Counted from the first letter of the stretch, positions 1 through 9,664 are shown. The stretch is DNA of 64,000 bases from Nonomuraea gerenzanensis (GCF_020215645.1 NZ_CP084058.1:2976001-3040000); one strand, 5' to 3'. The notes: a model not told the origin generated them from the letters alone. Translations and numbers: made by a program.

Positions 1-705
1 AACCTGACGACGTACAAGATCGTCGCGTCGGACCCGATGTTCTGGACGAACTACCGCAACACGGTCTTCTATACGGTCGTCGCCACGCTCATCGCGATGG
101 TGATGACCACGTGCTACGCGTACGTGCTGGCCAAGAAGCACCTCAAGGGCCGCAAGTTCCTCGTCGGTGTCGCGGTCTTCACCATGTTCTTCTCCGGCGG
201 CCTGATCCCGAACTACGTGCTGATCACCAGCCTCGGCATGAAGAACTCGATCTGGGCCATCGTCCTGCCCAACGCCATCAGCGTGTTCAACCTCCTGGTC
301 ATGAAGGCGTTCTTCGAGAGCCTGCCGCAGGACCTGGAGGAGGCCGCCGCCATCGACGGCCTGAACACCTACGGCATCCTGTGGCGCATCGTGCTGCCGC
401 TGTCGAAGGCGGTCATCGCCACGATGATCCTGTTCTACGCGGTCTCGTTCTGGAACTCCTGGTTCGCGGCGTTCCTGTACATGGACCGCTCCGACCTGTT
501 CCCCGTGACGGTCTACTTGCGCAACCTCATCGCCGGCGCGACCGGCGCGGACTCCTACGGCGCGGCAGCCGCCGAGGTGACGCAGGTGGGGGCCAACATC
601 CAGGCGGTGACGATCGTGCTCACCGTCCTGCCGATCCTGGTCATCTACCCGTTCGTCCAGCGCTTCTTCGTCTCCGGCGTCATGCTCGGCGCGGTCAAGG
701 GCTGA
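1..705 (+). CDS. Carbohydrate ABC transporter permease, LplC/MalG type (5' end outside window)
   Basis: The reading frame is open from base 1, so only the last 234 residues are present. It is an integral membrane permease with several hydrophobic helices. The EAA loop typical of binding-protein-dependent permeases is visible (EEAAAIDGLNTYGILWRIVLP), where it contacts the ATPase. The C-terminal YPFVQRFFVSGVMLGAVKG is the ending usual for the LplC/CUT1 permease family. The solute-binding protein gene follows 39 bp downstream, then GH39, a DUF624 protein and a convergent GH67. The likely cargo is therefore a xylo- or glucuronoxylo-oligosaccharide; this is inferred from neighbours, not from the permease itself. 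The other permease is expected upstream. Confidence 0.93.
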   Translation, partial: NLTTYKIVASDPMFWTNYRNTVFYTVVATLIAMVMTTCYAYVLAKKHLKGRKFLVGVAVFTMFFSGGLIPNYVLITSLGMKNSIWAIVLPNAISVFNLLVMKAFFESLPQDLEEAAAIDGLNTYGILWRIVLPLSKAVIATMILFYAVSFWNSWFAAFLYMDRSDLFPVTVYLRNLIAGATGADSYGAAAAEVTQVGANIQAVTIVLTVLPILVIYPFVQRFFVSGVMLGAVKG

Positions 706-744
706 CCTCCCGACGCCTCACCACACCCCCAGAAAGGAACCCCC

Positions 745-2385
745 ATGCGCGACATCTCGCGGCGTCAGGCGATCATCGGCCTCGGTGCCTTCGCCTCCCT
801 CGCCCTCACCGCCTGCGGCAGCGACACCGAGACCCCGGCCAAGGCCACGGACGCGGCCAACAAGGCCGGCTCGATGGCGTCGTACGGCGTCGGCCAGCAG
901 TTCAAGGCCACCGAGCCGCTGTCGTTCGACGTGCTCTACAACAACCACTCGTTCTACCCGAACAAGCCCGACTGGCTGTTCTGGTCGGAGCTGACCAAGC
1001 GGACCAACGTCACGTTCAAGCCGGTCGAGGTGCCGCTCAGCGACTACGAGAAGAAGCGCGGCCTGCTCATCGCCGCCGGCGACGCCCCGCTGATCATTCC
1101 GAAGACCTACCACCCGCAGGAGGAGGCGTTCGTCTCCTCCGGTGCGATCCTGCCGGTCAGCGACTACTTCAACCTGATGCCCAACTTCCAGGACAAGGTC
1201 GCCAAGTGGCAGCTCCAGCCGGAGCTGAACTCGATCATGCAGACGGACGGCAAGATCTACCTGCTGCCCGGCCTGCACGAGGCCGCCTGGGCCGACTACT
1301 CCTTCGCGGTGCGCACCGACATCCTGGAGAAGCTGAAGCTGGAAGTCCCCAAGACGCTGGACGACTTCTACAACATGCTCAAGGCGATGAAGGCGGAGTA
1401 CCCCGACCTCTACCCGATGACCGACCGCTGGGGCGTGCCCACGCCCGGCGGTAACCTGATCAAGCTCATCGCGCAGGCGTACGGCACCAAGGGCGGCTGG
1501 GAGTACCAGCACGCGACGTTCGACGCCGCCCAGGGCAAGTTCGTCTACACCGGCGCCATGCCGCAGTACAAGCAGGCGATCGAGTACCTGAACAAGCTGG
1601 TGAAGGAGAAGCTGCTCGACCCCGAGAGCTTCACCCAGCAGGACGAGGCCGCCAAGCAGAAGTTCATCTCCGGCAAGTCCTTCGTGATCAGCACCAACGC
1701 GCAGTCGCTGATCAACGACTATCGGGCGGCGCTGACCGAGAACGTCAAGGACGCCAAGATCGTCAAGATTCCGGTGCCGACCGGCCCGGCGGGCGACGTC
1801 AAGGTCGCCACCCGCCTGGAGAACGGCATCATGATCTCCAAGAAGGCCCTGGAGAACAAGAACTTCGTGGCCATGATGCAGCTCATCGACTGGCTCTGGT
1901 ACTCCGACGCGGGCCAGGAGTTCGCCAAGTGGGGCGTCGAGGGCACGACGTTCACCAAGGAGGGCGACAAGTACAAGCTGGCTGAGGACATCGACTTCGT
2001 CGGCCTCAACCCCGGCGCGCCGAAGCACCTGCAGAAGGACTTCGGCTTCGGCAACGGCGTGTTCGCCTACGGCGGCCCCACCAAGCTGCTCCAGTCCACG
2101 TTCTCGGAGGAGGAGATGGAGTTCCAGAACGTGATGAACGCCAGGAAGACCTGGCCCGTCGAGCCGGCCGCCCCGCTCAGCGAGGAGGAGCGCGAGCAGG
2201 TCTCGCTCTGGGAGACGCCGCTGAAGGACCACGTCACCCAGAACACGCTGAAGTTCATCCTCGGCGAGCGTGACCTCGCCGAGTGGGACGCCTACGTCAA
2301 GGAGCTGGAGTCCAAGAACTCCACCCAGTACGTCACCCTCGTGAACGGCGCCTACGAGCGGTTCAAGCAGGCACACGGCGGCTGA
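745..2385 (+). CDS. ABC transporter extracellular solute-binding lipoprotein, LplA-like
   Basis: 546-residue sugar-binding lipoprotein of the type paired with LplBC permeases. The N-terminus has twin arginines (SRRQAIIG), a hydrophobic stretch and a lipobox LTAC with lipidation predicted at Cys24, so it should be exported (possibly by Tat) and anchored outside the membrane. The body is aromatic-rich, as in oligosaccharide-binding proteins. The start has an AAAGGA ribosome site 5 bases upstream. It lies between the permease and the GH39 gene in one operon. A perfect 12-bp hairpin directly after the stop may hold the binding-protein message above the downstream enzymes. Substrate inferred from context as xylan-derived oligosaccharide. 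Confidence 0.92.
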   Translation: MRDISRRQAIIGLGAFASLALTACGSDTETPAKATDAANKAGSMASYGVGQQFKATEPLSFDVLYNNHSFYPNKPDWLFWSELTKRTNVTFKPVEVPLSDYEKKRGLLIAAGDAPLIIPKTYHPQEEAFVSSGAILPVSDYFNLMPNFQDKVAKWQLQPELNSIMQTDGKIYLLPGLHEAAWADYSFAVRTDILEKLKLEVPKTLDDFYNMLKAMKAEYPDLYPMTDRWGVPTPGGNLIKLIAQAYGTKGGWEYQHATFDAAQGKFVYTGAMPQYKQAIEYLNKLVKEKLLDPESFTQQDEAAKQKFISGKSFVISTNAQSLINDYRAALTENVKDAKIVKIPVPTGPAGDVKVATRLENGIMISKKALENKNFVAMMQLIDWLWYSDAGQEFAKWGVEGTTFTKEGDKYKLAEDIDFVGLNPGAPKHLQKDFGFGNGVFAYGGPTKLLQSTFSEEEMEFQNVMNARKTWPVEPAAPLSEEEREQVSLWETPLKDHVTQNTLKFILGERDLAEWDAYVKELESKNSTQYVTLVNGAYERFKQAHGG

Positions 2386-2394
2386 TCCTCCCCA

Positions 2395-2431
2395 GGCCGG
2401 GCCGCCTCCTCCTGCCGGGGGCGGCCCGGCC
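2395..2431 (+). terminator. Intergenic hairpin between binding-protein gene and GH39 gene
   Basis: Perfect inverted repeat GGCCGGGCCGCC (2395-2406) and GGCGGCCCGGCC (2420-2431) with a 13-base loop and no U-tract. Placed right after the stop of the solute-binding protein, it fits a partial terminator or 3'-stabilising hairpin that gives the binding protein more message than the distal genes. Function inferred. Confidence 0.6.
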
Positions 2432-2453
2432 GCGTACTTCCAAGGACTTCCCG

Positions 2454-3965
2454 ATGCGCAACCTCGTTCCCGGCGAGCCCACCGGGCGGCTGTCCGACGC
2501 CTGGCGCTTCTGCGTCGGCACCGGACGCCTCGACCTCGCGCTGCGGCGCGATTACCAGGACTCCCTGGCGCTCGTCCAGCGGGAGATCGGCTTCCGGCAC
2601 ATCAGGGGCCACGGCCTGTTCAGCGACGGCATGGGCGTGCACCGGCCGTACGAGCACGGGGGCGAGCGGCGCGTGCTGCACTCGTTCACGTATCTGGACC
2701 AGGTCGTCGACGCCTACCTGGAGCTCGGCATCCACCCCTTCCTGGAGCTGGGCTTCATGCCGTCCGGGCTGGCCTCGGGCGAGCAGACCGTCTTCTGGTG
2801 GCGCGGCAACGTCACCCCGCCCAGCTCCTGGCAGGAATGGGCCGGCCTGGTCAGGGCCACCGTGACCCACCTGATCGACCGCTACGGCCTGGACCTGGTG
2901 CGCCGCTGGCCGATCGAGGTCTGGAACGAGCCCAACCTCAAGGACTTCTGGCAGGACGCCGACGAGGCCGCCTACCACCGCCTCTACGAGATCACCGCCC
3001 GCACGATCAAGGACGTGGACGCGTCGCTGCAGGTCGGCGGCCCGGCCATCTCGCCCGGCTCCGACGAGTGGATGCCGCGCTTCGCCGACTTCGTCACCTC
3101 ACGCGACGTGCCGTGCGACTTCCTCAGCCGCCACGCCTACACCTCGGGCCCGGCCCAGCACGTGCCGTTCGGCGTGCACCAGACGATGGCGCCCGCCTCC
3201 GGCCTGCTGGAGCAGTTCGCCACCACGCGCCGCCAGCTCGCGGGCGGCCCGCTGGCCGAGCTGCCGGTGCACATCACCGAGTTCAACTCCTCCTACCGCC
3301 CCGACAACCCGATCCACGACACGGCATTCAACGCCGCCTACCTGGCGCCCGTCCTGGCCGAGGGCGGCGAGCTGGTGGACTCCTTCTCGTACTGGACGTT
3401 CAGCGACATGTTCGAGGAGGCCGGGATCCCGGCCTCGATCTTCCACGGCGGCTTCGGCCTGCTGACCCACCGGCAGATCAAGAAGCCCGCCTACCACCTG
3501 TACGCGTTCCTGGCCCGCATGGGGGACCAGCTCCTGACCAGGGGCGCGGACCACCTCGTGACCAGGGACTCCAGCGGCCGGGTGACCGTGCTGGCGTGGG
3601 CTCCGGTGGACGTCACCGGCGGCCCCGCCGTCACCGGGCACACCGTGCGCCTGTCGATCCCGTTCCCGGGCGAGTCGGTCTTCATGCTGCGCTCGTCGGT
3701 CAGCGAGGAGCTGGGCAACGCCTGGGCCGCCTGGTCCGAAATGGGGCGTCCCAGGTCACCACACCCCAGACAGCTCGATATCCTCCGAGAAGCGGCGGAA
3801 CCGGTTCGCCGCCACCGCAGCCTGCCGGTCACCGGCGGGACGGCCGACCTCGACCTGACGCTCGACCGCCACGAGGTCACGCTCGTCGAGCTCACCCCGG
3901 TGGTGGACGAGACCCCGCCGTGGTGGGACGACAGCCGGATCCTCGGCCTGGAGGAGGGCATGTGA
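2454..3965 (+). CDS. Glycoside hydrolase family 39, beta-xylosidase-like
   Basis: 503 residues from the ATG at 2454, which has AAGGA eight bases upstream; longer frames reach back into the preceding gene and are not needed. The clan GH-A fold is indicated by WNEPN with the acid/base Glu159, and by HITEFN with the nucleophile Glu276. An (alpha/beta)8 barrel is followed by a beta-rich C-terminal part, as in GH39 beta-xylosidases. No signal peptide, so it should act in the cytoplasm on imported oligosaccharides. The stop overlaps the GTG of the next gene (ATGTGA), so the two are coupled. GH39 also contains alpha-iduronidases; the GH67 neighbour favours xyloside hydrolysis. Confidence 0.88.
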   Translation: MRNLVPGEPTGRLSDAWRFCVGTGRLDLALRRDYQDSLALVQREIGFRHIRGHGLFSDGMGVHRPYEHGGERRVLHSFTYLDQVVDAYLELGIHPFLELGFMPSGLASGEQTVFWWRGNVTPPSSWQEWAGLVRATVTHLIDRYGLDLVRRWPIEVWNEPNLKDFWQDADEAAYHRLYEITARTIKDVDASLQVGGPAISPGSDEWMPRFADFVTSRDVPCDFLSRHAYTSGPAQHVPFGVHQTMAPASGLLEQFATTRRQLAGGPLAELPVHITEFNSSYRPDNPIHDTAFNAAYLAPVLAEGGELVDSFSYWTFSDMFEEAGIPASIFHGGFGLLTHRQIKKPAYHLYAFLARMGDQLLTRGADHLVTRDSSGRVTVLAWAPVDVTGGPAVTGHTVRLSIPFPGESVFMLRSSVSEELGNAWAAWSEMGRPRSPHPRQLDILREAAEPVRRHRSLPVTGGTADLDLTLDRHEVTLVELTPVVDETPPWWDDSRILGLEEGM

Positions 3966-4654
3966 CCAGCGACGTGACGGACACCGGGAAGTTCGGCACC
4001 GGGCCGCTCTCCCGGGTGTCCGCGCTGATCTACACCCTGCTCGTCGTCGAGCTGCTGGTGCTGCTCACCGTCGTGCCGGGCCTGGTGGCGCTGGTCCTGC
4101 TCGACCGCTCGGCCGGCAACGTGCCCCTGATGGCCGCCTGCCTGCTGCCCGTCGGCCCCGCGCTCTCCGCCGCCCTGTACGCGCTGCGCCACCGCCGGCG
4201 CGATCTGACCGAGCTGCGCCCGGCGCCGGCCTTCTGGCGCGGTTACCGGCTCAACTTCGGCGCGGCCATGAAGATCTGGGTGCCCTGGCTGGTGATCCTG
4301 GCCCTGGTCGGGACGAACCTGGGCAACTTCTCGGCCGCCGGGGTGCCGGGCTGGTGGGGGGCGCTGCTGGTCGTGCTGGCGGCGGGCAGCACGCTGTGGG
4401 TGGCCAACGCGCTGGTCATCACGTCGCTGTTCGCGTTCAGGGCGGTGGACGTGGCCAAGCTGGCGGCCTGGGCGCTGGGGCGCTTCCCCGCCGCCACGCT
4501 GGCCAACGCGTGCCTGCTCGTCGTGGCGGGCGGCGTCACGCTCGTCGCCACCGAGGCCGCCGTGGCGCTGCTCGCCTCGGTGCTCACCGCGACGGTGCTG
4601 TGGAACTCCCGCGCGATGATCGCCGAGGTCGAGCAGCGCTTCACCCGTCAGTAG
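3962..4654 (+). CDS. DUF624 (YesL-like) membrane protein
   Basis: 230 residues starting at a GTG that overlaps the GH39 stop. About five hydrophobic helices and a central arginine-rich loop (LRHRRRDL) followed by FWRGYRLNFG. The layout matches the YesL/DUF624 family, small membrane proteins found with LplABC-type sugar transporters in Gram-positive bacteria. Molecular role unknown; presumed to assist transport or sensing. The last gene of the sugar operon, ending convergently with the GH67 gene 47 bp away. Confidence 0.8.
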   Translation: MTSDVTDTGKFGTGPLSRVSALIYTLLVVELLVLLTVVPGLVALVLLDRSAGNVPLMAACLLPVGPALSAALYALRHRRRDLTELRPAPAFWRGYRLNFGAAMKIWVPWLVILALVGTNLGNFSAAGVPGWWGALLVVLAAGSTLWVANALVITSLFAFRAVDVAKLAAWALGRFPAATLANACLLVVAGGVTLVATEAAVALLASVLTATVLWNSRAMIAEVEQRFTRQ

Positions 4655-4701
4655 CCGGGCTCGGCGGGCCCTGCCGCCGCCGGCAGCAGCCATGACGGCC
4701 G

Positions 4702-6813
4702 TCAGTGGATGCGGCGGCCGTGCTCGTCGGGCACCCCCGACTTGCGCAGGAAGTAGGTGTTGACCTGGTCGCGCCACTCCTCGGCGCACCGCACCTGCTC
4801 GTCGAGCCGCTCCTTGACCCGCGTGTACAGCGCCGCGTCCACCGAGCCCGCCACCTTCTCCCAGGCCAGCCGCATCCCGGCCGCCTCCTCCGCCCCCGCG
4901 AAGTGGGTGTCGTAGATGTGCTGCACGACCGTGGTGCCGCTCTGCAGGACGTGCTCGTACGGCACGTGGTGGAAGAACAGCAGCAATTCGTCGGGGCACT
5001 CGGCGAGCGACTCGTACACCTCCGACCACGGCGCCGGGTACTGGCCGGTGTAGCCGGTGCCGGTGGCGCGGGTGCGGTCGACGCCGACGCCGTCACGGTC
5101 GGCGAAGTGGTAGGTGCCCCACGGCGTGTACTCGTATCCGTCCACGTCGGGGCCGTAGTGGTGGCCGGGGCGGACCATGAAGCCGACGCCGAGCGGCGCG
5201 GTGTAGCGCTCGTAGGTCTCCCAGGAGCCGTCCATCATCTCGTGCAGCGTGCCGCGCACCGCGTCGGGCGCGCCGGGGAAGGTCAGGCCGATCCACTCGT
5301 CCAGGATCGCCGCCGGGCCGAGCTCCGGCGCCCAGGCGAGCCGGCCGAACGCGTACAGGTTGGCCTGGGCCAGCGGGTGACCCGTCCAGTACGGGTCGTC
5401 GCCCACGTTCGACACCGCCACCAGGCCACCCCCGGCGGCCACCTCGGCGACCGTGCGCTCGCCCGGCCCCCAGAAGCGGAACCCGAGCACCTCGCTCCAC
5501 ATCGGGCCGAGGTAGCACACGTGCCGCTGCTGGCCGGTGTACTCCTGCGTCACCTGCAGCTCCACCGCGAGCCTGGTGGCCGGCATGGCCGCGATCACGG
5601 GGGAGATCGGCTCGCGCGTCTGGAAGTCCATGGGGCCGTACTTGACCTGGAGGATCGCGTTGTCCCTGAACTGACCGTCGAGCGGGGCGAAATGGTCGTG
5701 GGCGGCGCGGGCGCGGTCGGTGGAGCGGTCGCGCCAGTCCTGGCGGTGGTCGTAGACGAAGGCGCGCCAGTGCACGACGCCGCCGTGCGGGGCCAGGGCG
5801 TCGGCCAGCATGTTCGCGCCGTCGGCGTGGCTGCGCCCGTACGCGAACGGCCCGGGCTGGCCCTCCGAGTCGGCCTTGACCACGTACCCGCCGAAGTCGG
5901 GGATCGTCTCGTAGACCCGCGCGGTCGTGCCCGCCCACCACTCACGCACACCCTCGTCCAGGGGGTCGGCGGTGTCCAGGCCGCCGAGCACGATGGGGGA
6001 GGCGAAGTTCACCGACAGGTGCACGCGGATGCCGTACGGGCGCAGCTCCGCCGCGATGGCGGCGACTTCGCCGAGCCGGTCGGTCAGCAGGTGGGCCTCG
6101 GTGGCGTGCACGTTCACGTTGTTGATCGCGACCGCGTTCACGCCGGTCGCGGCGAGCAGCCGGCCGTACGCGCGTAGCCGTGTGAGGTCCTCGGTCAGCA
6201 GGCCGTCGCGCCAGAAGATCGAGCCGCCGGAGTAGCCGCGCTCGACCTGGCCCATCACCGGGTGCACGTCGATGTTGTCCCAGTGGTCCAGCATGCGCCG
6301 CCGCAACGCCGGCCGGTGCACCTGCGCCGCCGCCCCACTGACCGCCGCCCCACTGACCGCCGCCTCCCTGACCGCCGCCTCCCCGACCGCCGTCTCTCCG
6401 GACGCGGTCTCTCCGGACGGGGCCTCCCCGAACGCCGCCTCGCCGAGCCGCACCACCTCGAACCAGCCGTACAACAGGCCCGCGGGATCGTCGGCGAGCA
6501 CCACCGTGACCCCGTCACGGCGGCCCAGCAGGAAACCCTCGGCGCCGATCTCCGGCCCCAGCAACGCCTGCGCGGCGGCGGGCAACGGGCCGGACGAGGA
6601 CAGCGCGAGCACGAGGTCGGCCGCCTCGCCGGGCGCGACCACGGCCCCGCCGTGCCGTTCACCCGCCGCGGCCACCTCGGCCCGCACGGTGGCGACCGGT
6701 CCCGCGTCGCCGGGGTCGCCGGCCAGCACCAGCACGCGGCGCGAGCCGACGGCGCGGAACGCCTCGGGAGGCAGCCAGGCCGGATGCACGTCGGGCACAT
6801 GGGGAACGATCAA
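4702..6813 (-). CDS. aguA: Glycoside hydrolase family 67, xylan alpha-glucuronidase
   Basis: Removes 4-O-methyl-glucuronic acid from xylo-oligosaccharides. Family signatures include [40 protein letters not shown] and [19 protein letters not shown]. No signal peptide, so cytoplasmic. I chose the TTG at 6813 because AAGGAG sits 7 bases upstream and homology begins there, giving 703 residues as usual for GH67; the frame extends 53 codons further back but without family sequence. A low-complexity insertion of repeated GEA/SGAAV pentapeptides (DNA about 6333-6447) lies just before the HWDN segment. Convergent with the sugar-uptake operon whose product it should process. Confidence 0.93.
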   Translation of the reverse strand: MIVPHVPDVHPAWLPPEAFRAVGSRRVLVLAGDPGDAGPVATVRAEVAAAGERHGGAVVAPGEAADLVLALSSSGPLPAAAQALLGPEIGAEGFLLGRRDGVTVVLADDPAGLLYGWFEVVRLGEAAFGEAPSGETASGETAVGEAAVREAAVSGAAVSGAAAQVHRPALRRRMLDHWDNIDVHPVMGQVERGYSGGSIFWRDGLLTEDLTRLRAYGRLLAATGVNAVAINNVNVHATEAHLLTDRLGEVAAIAAELRPYGIRVHLSVNFASPIVLGGLDTADPLDEGVREWWAGTTARVYETIPDFGGYVVKADSEGQPGPFAYGRSHADGANMLADALAPHGGVVHWRAFVYDHRQDWRDRSTDRARAAHDHFAPLDGQFRDNAILQVKYGPMDFQTREPISPVIAAMPATRLAVELQVTQEYTGQQRHVCYLGPMWSEVLGFRFWGPGERTVAEVAAGGGLVAVSNVGDDPYWTGHPLAQANLYAFGRLAWAPELGPAAILDEWIGLTFPGAPDAVRGTLHEMMDGSWETYERYTAPLGVGFMVRPGHHYGPDVDGYEYTPWGTYHFADRDGVGVDRTRATGTGYTGQYPAPWSEVYESLAECPDELLLFFHHVPYEHVLQSGTTVVQHIYDTHFAGAEEAAGMRLAWEKVAGSVDAALYTRVKERLDEQVRCAEEWRDQVNTYFLRKSGVPDEHGRRIH
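6333..6447 (-). repeat. 15-bp imperfect tandem repeat inside the GH67 gene
   Basis: About seven degenerate units related to CTGACCGCCGCCTCC, in frame. They encode alternating GEAAV/GETAS/SGAAV pentapeptides between the N-terminal domain and the catalytic-barrel start, where GH67 proteins normally have a short linker. Confidence 0.8.
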
Positions 6814-6991
6814 CGGGGGCTCCTTAGAGTCGGCGAGCGGGCGGGGACACGGCCCGTTCACCCGCGGCTTCACCCGCGGCGGCGGATGCGCGCGCACGCA
6901 GCGGTTTCGCCCCGAATCTACCGGTTCCCACCGAGCCGCCCCGCACCGCCTCACGTGCTCGCGCCGAATCACCGCCGAGGGCCATCGGTGG

Positions 6992-7624
6992 TCAGAGCAG
7001 CCGGTCGCGGGCGTAGCCGGCGGCCTCCGTGCGGTTGCGCACGCCGATCTTGGCGAAGGCGTTGTTGATGTGCGTCTTCACGGTCGTCCCCGCGATGAAC
7101 AGCCGGGCCGCGATCTCGGCGTTGCTCAGCCCCCTCGCGATCAGCCGCAGCACCTCCACCTCCCGCACCGTCAGCCCGTCAGGGCAGTCGGTCACCGGCT
7201 CGGCGGCACCCCGGGACAGCACCTCGACCAGCCGCCTCGCCGCCGCCGGCGAGAACGTCGACTGACCCGCGGCGGCCGAGCGCAGCGCCGCCGCCAGCTC
7301 GGCCCGCCCCGCGTCCTTGGTCAGGTAGCCGCGCGCGCCCGCCAGCAGCGCCGCGTCCACGGACCGGTCGTCGTCGTACGTGGTCAGCACCACGACCGCC
7401 ACCCCGGGATACTCGCGGGCGATCCGCCGGGTCGCCTCGACGCCGTCCATGACCGGCATCCGCAGGTCCATCAGCACCACGTCCGGCCGCAGCTGCGCCA
7501 CCAGCCGCAGCGCCTCCTCGCCCTGACCGGCGTCGCCCACGACCTCGACGCCGTCCACCAGGTCCAGCAGTGCCACCAGCCCTTCGCGCATCACCTGCTG
7601 GTCGTCCACCACCAGCACCCTCAC
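6992..7624 (-). CDS. NarL/FixJ-family response regulator
   Basis: 210 residues from the GTG at 7624, which overlaps the stop of the sensor kinase gene (GTGA), so the pair is translationally coupled. A receiver domain with acidic pocket Asp7-Asp8 and phosphoacceptor Asp53 (LMDLRMP) is followed by a LuxR-type helix-turn-helix ([20 protein letters not shown], ending [10 protein letters not shown]). Phosphorylation by the adjacent kinase should drive DNA binding. An upstream in-frame ATG would add nine residues but lacks a ribosome site. Target genes unknown; the small membrane protein in the same operon may take part in sensing. Confidence 0.92.
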   Translation of the reverse strand: MRVLVVDDQQVMREGLVALLDLVDGVEVVGDAGQGEEALRLVAQLRPDVVLMDLRMPVMDGVEATRRIAREYPGVAVVVLTTYDDDRSVDAALLAGARGYLTKDAGRAELAAALRSAAAGQSTFSPAAARRLVEVLSRGAAEPVTDCPDGLTVREVEVLRLIARGLSNAEIAARLFIAGTTVKTHINNAFAKIGVRNRTEAAGYARDRLL

Positions 7625-8733
7625 TCCGGCACCTCCGCCCGTACCTCCCATGCCTCGCCGACCGGCCCGGCGCTCAGGGTGCCGCCCGCCAGCGCCACCC
7701 GCTCCCGCATCCCGGCCAGCCCGTACGTGGGCCGCTCCGCCGGGTGTTCGCGGGCGGGTGGGAGCGCGTTGCGGACCGTCAGGCGGACGGAGTGCTCGCC
7801 GTACGACAGGCCGAGCGTGACCGGCTGGTCCGGGGCGTGCTTGGCGGCGTTGGTGAGGGCCTCGCGGGCCGTGCGCAGGAGGCAGACCTCGGCCGCCGGG
7901 GTGAGGGGCCGCCGGGTGCCGGTCGTGCCCAGCTCGGCCCGTACGGAATGGTCCCTGCGGTGCTCGGTCACCAGCAGGCCGAGCGCGTCAGGCAGCGGCG
8001 GCACGTCCTCGCGCAGCGCCGCCACCGCCGCCCGCGCCTCCACCAGCCCCTCCCTGGCCAGGCCGCGCGAGCGGCGGATGCGGGCCACCGCGCCCGCCAC
8101 GTCGCCCCGCTCGGTCAGCAGCGCCTCGGCCACGTCGAGCTGCACCCCCAGTGCCCCCAGGGAATGCGCGAGCACGTCGTGCAGCTCCCTGGCGATGCGG
8201 GCGCGCTCGTCCAGCGCCATGGCGCGGGCCCGGTCCTGGAGGGCGCGGCGGTACTGGCGGCGGTGCAGCGCGAACAGCACCGTGCAGACCATCACCGCGC
8301 CCTGCACGACGATCGAGGTCCTGGGCCGGTCGAACCAGAGCAGGCTGCCCGCCATCAGCCCCACGTCGGCCGCGGTGACCAGGCAGATGGCCGCCATGCC
8401 GGGCGTGGAGTGCGCCGAGTACAGCAGCAACATCGCGAACAGGAACACCGTGGGCGCCGCCGACTCCGACCCCGTCACGGTGGCGGCCACGGCGGACCCG
8501 AGCGCGAGCAGCGGCGTGGCGGGTGCGGGGAAGCGGCCGTCGAGCAGGACGAAGGCCAGCCAGCAGGCCATCGAGACGCCCAGCGCCGACCAGACGGGCA
8601 CCGCCCACCGATCCGGCGCGGCGACGACCAGCGACCAGGCGAGCACCACCGTCAGCAGCGCCCTGGTCAGCCGCCCGGTCTCCGGGTCGTCGGCGGCCAG
8701 CAGCCGCTTGACCCGCCCCCACACCTCGCGCAT
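7621..8733 (-). CDS. Sensor histidine kinase, HisKA_3 (NarL partner) type
   Basis: 370 residues. Four to six N-terminal transmembrane helices (residues about 25-155) form the sensor. The dimerisation domain has the H-box ARELHDVLAHSLG with His185 as phosphorylation site, and the HATPase domain has the N-box TNAAKHA and G-box YGLAGMRERVALAGG. This is the membrane-bound DesK/LiaS-like layout common in actinomycetes. It starts 3 bp after the stop of a 56-aa membrane protein and overlaps the response-regulator start, so all three form an operon. Signal unknown. Confidence 0.92.
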   Translation of the reverse strand: MREVWGRVKRLLAADDPETGRLTRALLTVVLAWSLVVAAPDRWAVPVWSALGVSMACWLAFVLLDGRFPAPATPLLALGSAVAATVTGSESAAPTVFLFAMLLLYSAHSTPGMAAICLVTAADVGLMAGSLLWFDRPRTSIVVQGAVMVCTVLFALHRRQYRRALQDRARAMALDERARIARELHDVLAHSLGALGVQLDVAEALLTERGDVAGAVARIRRSRGLAREGLVEARAAVAALREDVPPLPDALGLLVTEHRRDHSVRAELGTTGTRRPLTPAAEVCLLRTAREALTNAAKHAPDQPVTLGLSYGEHSVRLTVRNALPPAREHPAERPTYGLAGMRERVALAGGTLSAGPVGEAWEVRAEVPE

Positions 8734-8736
8734 GGG

Positions 8737-8907
8737 CTAGCGGGAGTCCCGCAGGCTGAGAATCATGTCCACCAAGATAAGGCGGAACGCGACGAACCCG
8801 ATGACCACGATCACGGCCACCACGGCGACCGCGATCAAGAACTTCCCGTTCACTTTGCCCCCGTTGGCGTCCAGCAGCCGTTGCAGCAGTTCAAGCCGTT
8901 TGTCCAT
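8737..8907 (-). CDS. Small single-span membrane protein upstream of a sensor kinase
   Basis: 56 residues: MDKRLELLQRLL, a short linker, then one transmembrane helix (FLIAVAVVAVIVVIGFVAF) and a short C-terminal tail ending LRDSR. Its stop (TAG) is 3 bases before the ATG of the histidine kinase, so it is very likely the first gene of the kinase/regulator operon. I do not recognise a family. An accessory or sensing role for the kinase is inferred only from position; a leader peptide role is the alternative. Confidence 0.7.
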   Translation of the reverse strand: MDKRLELLQRLLDANGGKVNGKFLIAVAVVAVIVVIGFVAFRLILVDMILSLRDSR

Positions 8908-9003
8908 GCCGCAGACGCTAGGCAGGGGGGCGGGTGGAGCGGCACGTCGGAAAGGTGGAGACGAGGGTGGAGCCGGCGCACCGTCCGGTGCGCCGGACCG
9001 CGC

Positions 9004-9585
9004 CTACTTGCCGTTGCCGCGCGCGGGGCCGCTGCCGCGGACCCTGCCCGGCGGCTCGCGGGTCTGCCCCGGCGGGACGCCGGCGGCGCTCGGGGCGACG
9101 GCCGGGGTGGGGGTCCGGCCGGGCCGGGCCACCTTGGTGCGCTCACCGGCCGAGGGCGGCACGGCCGGGGCGAGCTTGCCCGCCTCACGGACACCGGCCG
9201 ACGGCGGCACCGAGCCCCTCTCCTGCACCCGGCTGGGGCTGGGGCTGGGGCTGGGGCTGGGGCGCGGGGTGGCGGGCGAAGAGGTCGCGTAAGGGCGCGC
9301 GGAGGCGGTGGGCGGGCCAGAGGTGGTGGGCGGTGCCGGGGCGGCGGCCGAGCGTGGGCTGGTCGCGGCGACCGGGCGCCCGGTGCGGGGCTCCCCGGCC
9401 GGCTCCGTGGCCTGCTCCGCGCCCACCTCGGGGGCGGGCAAGGGGTCGAACGCGCGGGAGCCGCCGGGCAGGGCGATCAGGACGGCGGCGAGCACCAGGT
9501 GGACGACGCCCAGCAGCAGGGTGGAGACCCGCAGCACCAGCCCCCGGCGTCGGCGCCGCGTCTCGTCGGCGTGGTCGTTCAGCAT
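9004..9585 (-). CDS. Membrane-anchored proline/serine-rich protein, function unknown
   Basis: 193 residues from the ATG at 9585, which has AGGAA ten bases upstream; a GTG nine bases earlier is too close to that site. An Arg-rich cytosolic start (DETRRRRRG), one transmembrane helix (residues about 20-40), then an extracytoplasmic tail rich in Pro, Ala, Ser and Thr, including a (PS)n run encoded by a hexanucleotide repeat at 9232-9262. No catalytic motif is visible. The tail could span the cell wall or be glycosylated. Read leftwards toward the kinase operon, 97 bp from it. Confidence 0.65.
   Translation of the reverse strand: MLNDHADETRRRRRGLVLRVSTLLLGVVHLVLAAVLIALPGGSRAFDPLPAPEVGAEQATEPAGEPRTGRPVAATSPRSAAAPAPPTTSGPPTASARPYATSSPATPRPSPSPSPSPSRVQERGSVPPSAGVREAGKLAPAVPPSAGERTKVARPGRTPTPAVAPSAAGVPPGQTREPPGRVRGSGPARGNGK
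9232..9262. repeat. Hexanucleotide (GGGGCT)n microsatellite
   Basis: Five consecutive GGGGCT-type units encode the Pro-Ser repeat in the membrane-anchored protein on the minus strand. Such runs are prone to slippage, but a 6-bp unit keeps the frame. Confidence 0.85.
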
Positions 9586-9664
9586 TCGCGGCACGTTCCT
9601 GCCGATGCCATGCGGGGGTGTCCTTCGGGGCGGGTGGGGCGGGCGGGTCTCTTGATCTAGGCAT

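Noticed and set aside
718..2376. Long open frame antisense to the solute-binding protein
   Set aside because: Leu/Val/Gly/Arg-rich translation without family features, opposite a clear lipoprotein gene; typical mirror frame of G+C-rich DNA.
3491..5029. Minus-strand frame crossing GH39 and DUF624 genes
   Set aside because: Arg-rich low-complexity translation overlapping three recognised genes; no start site.
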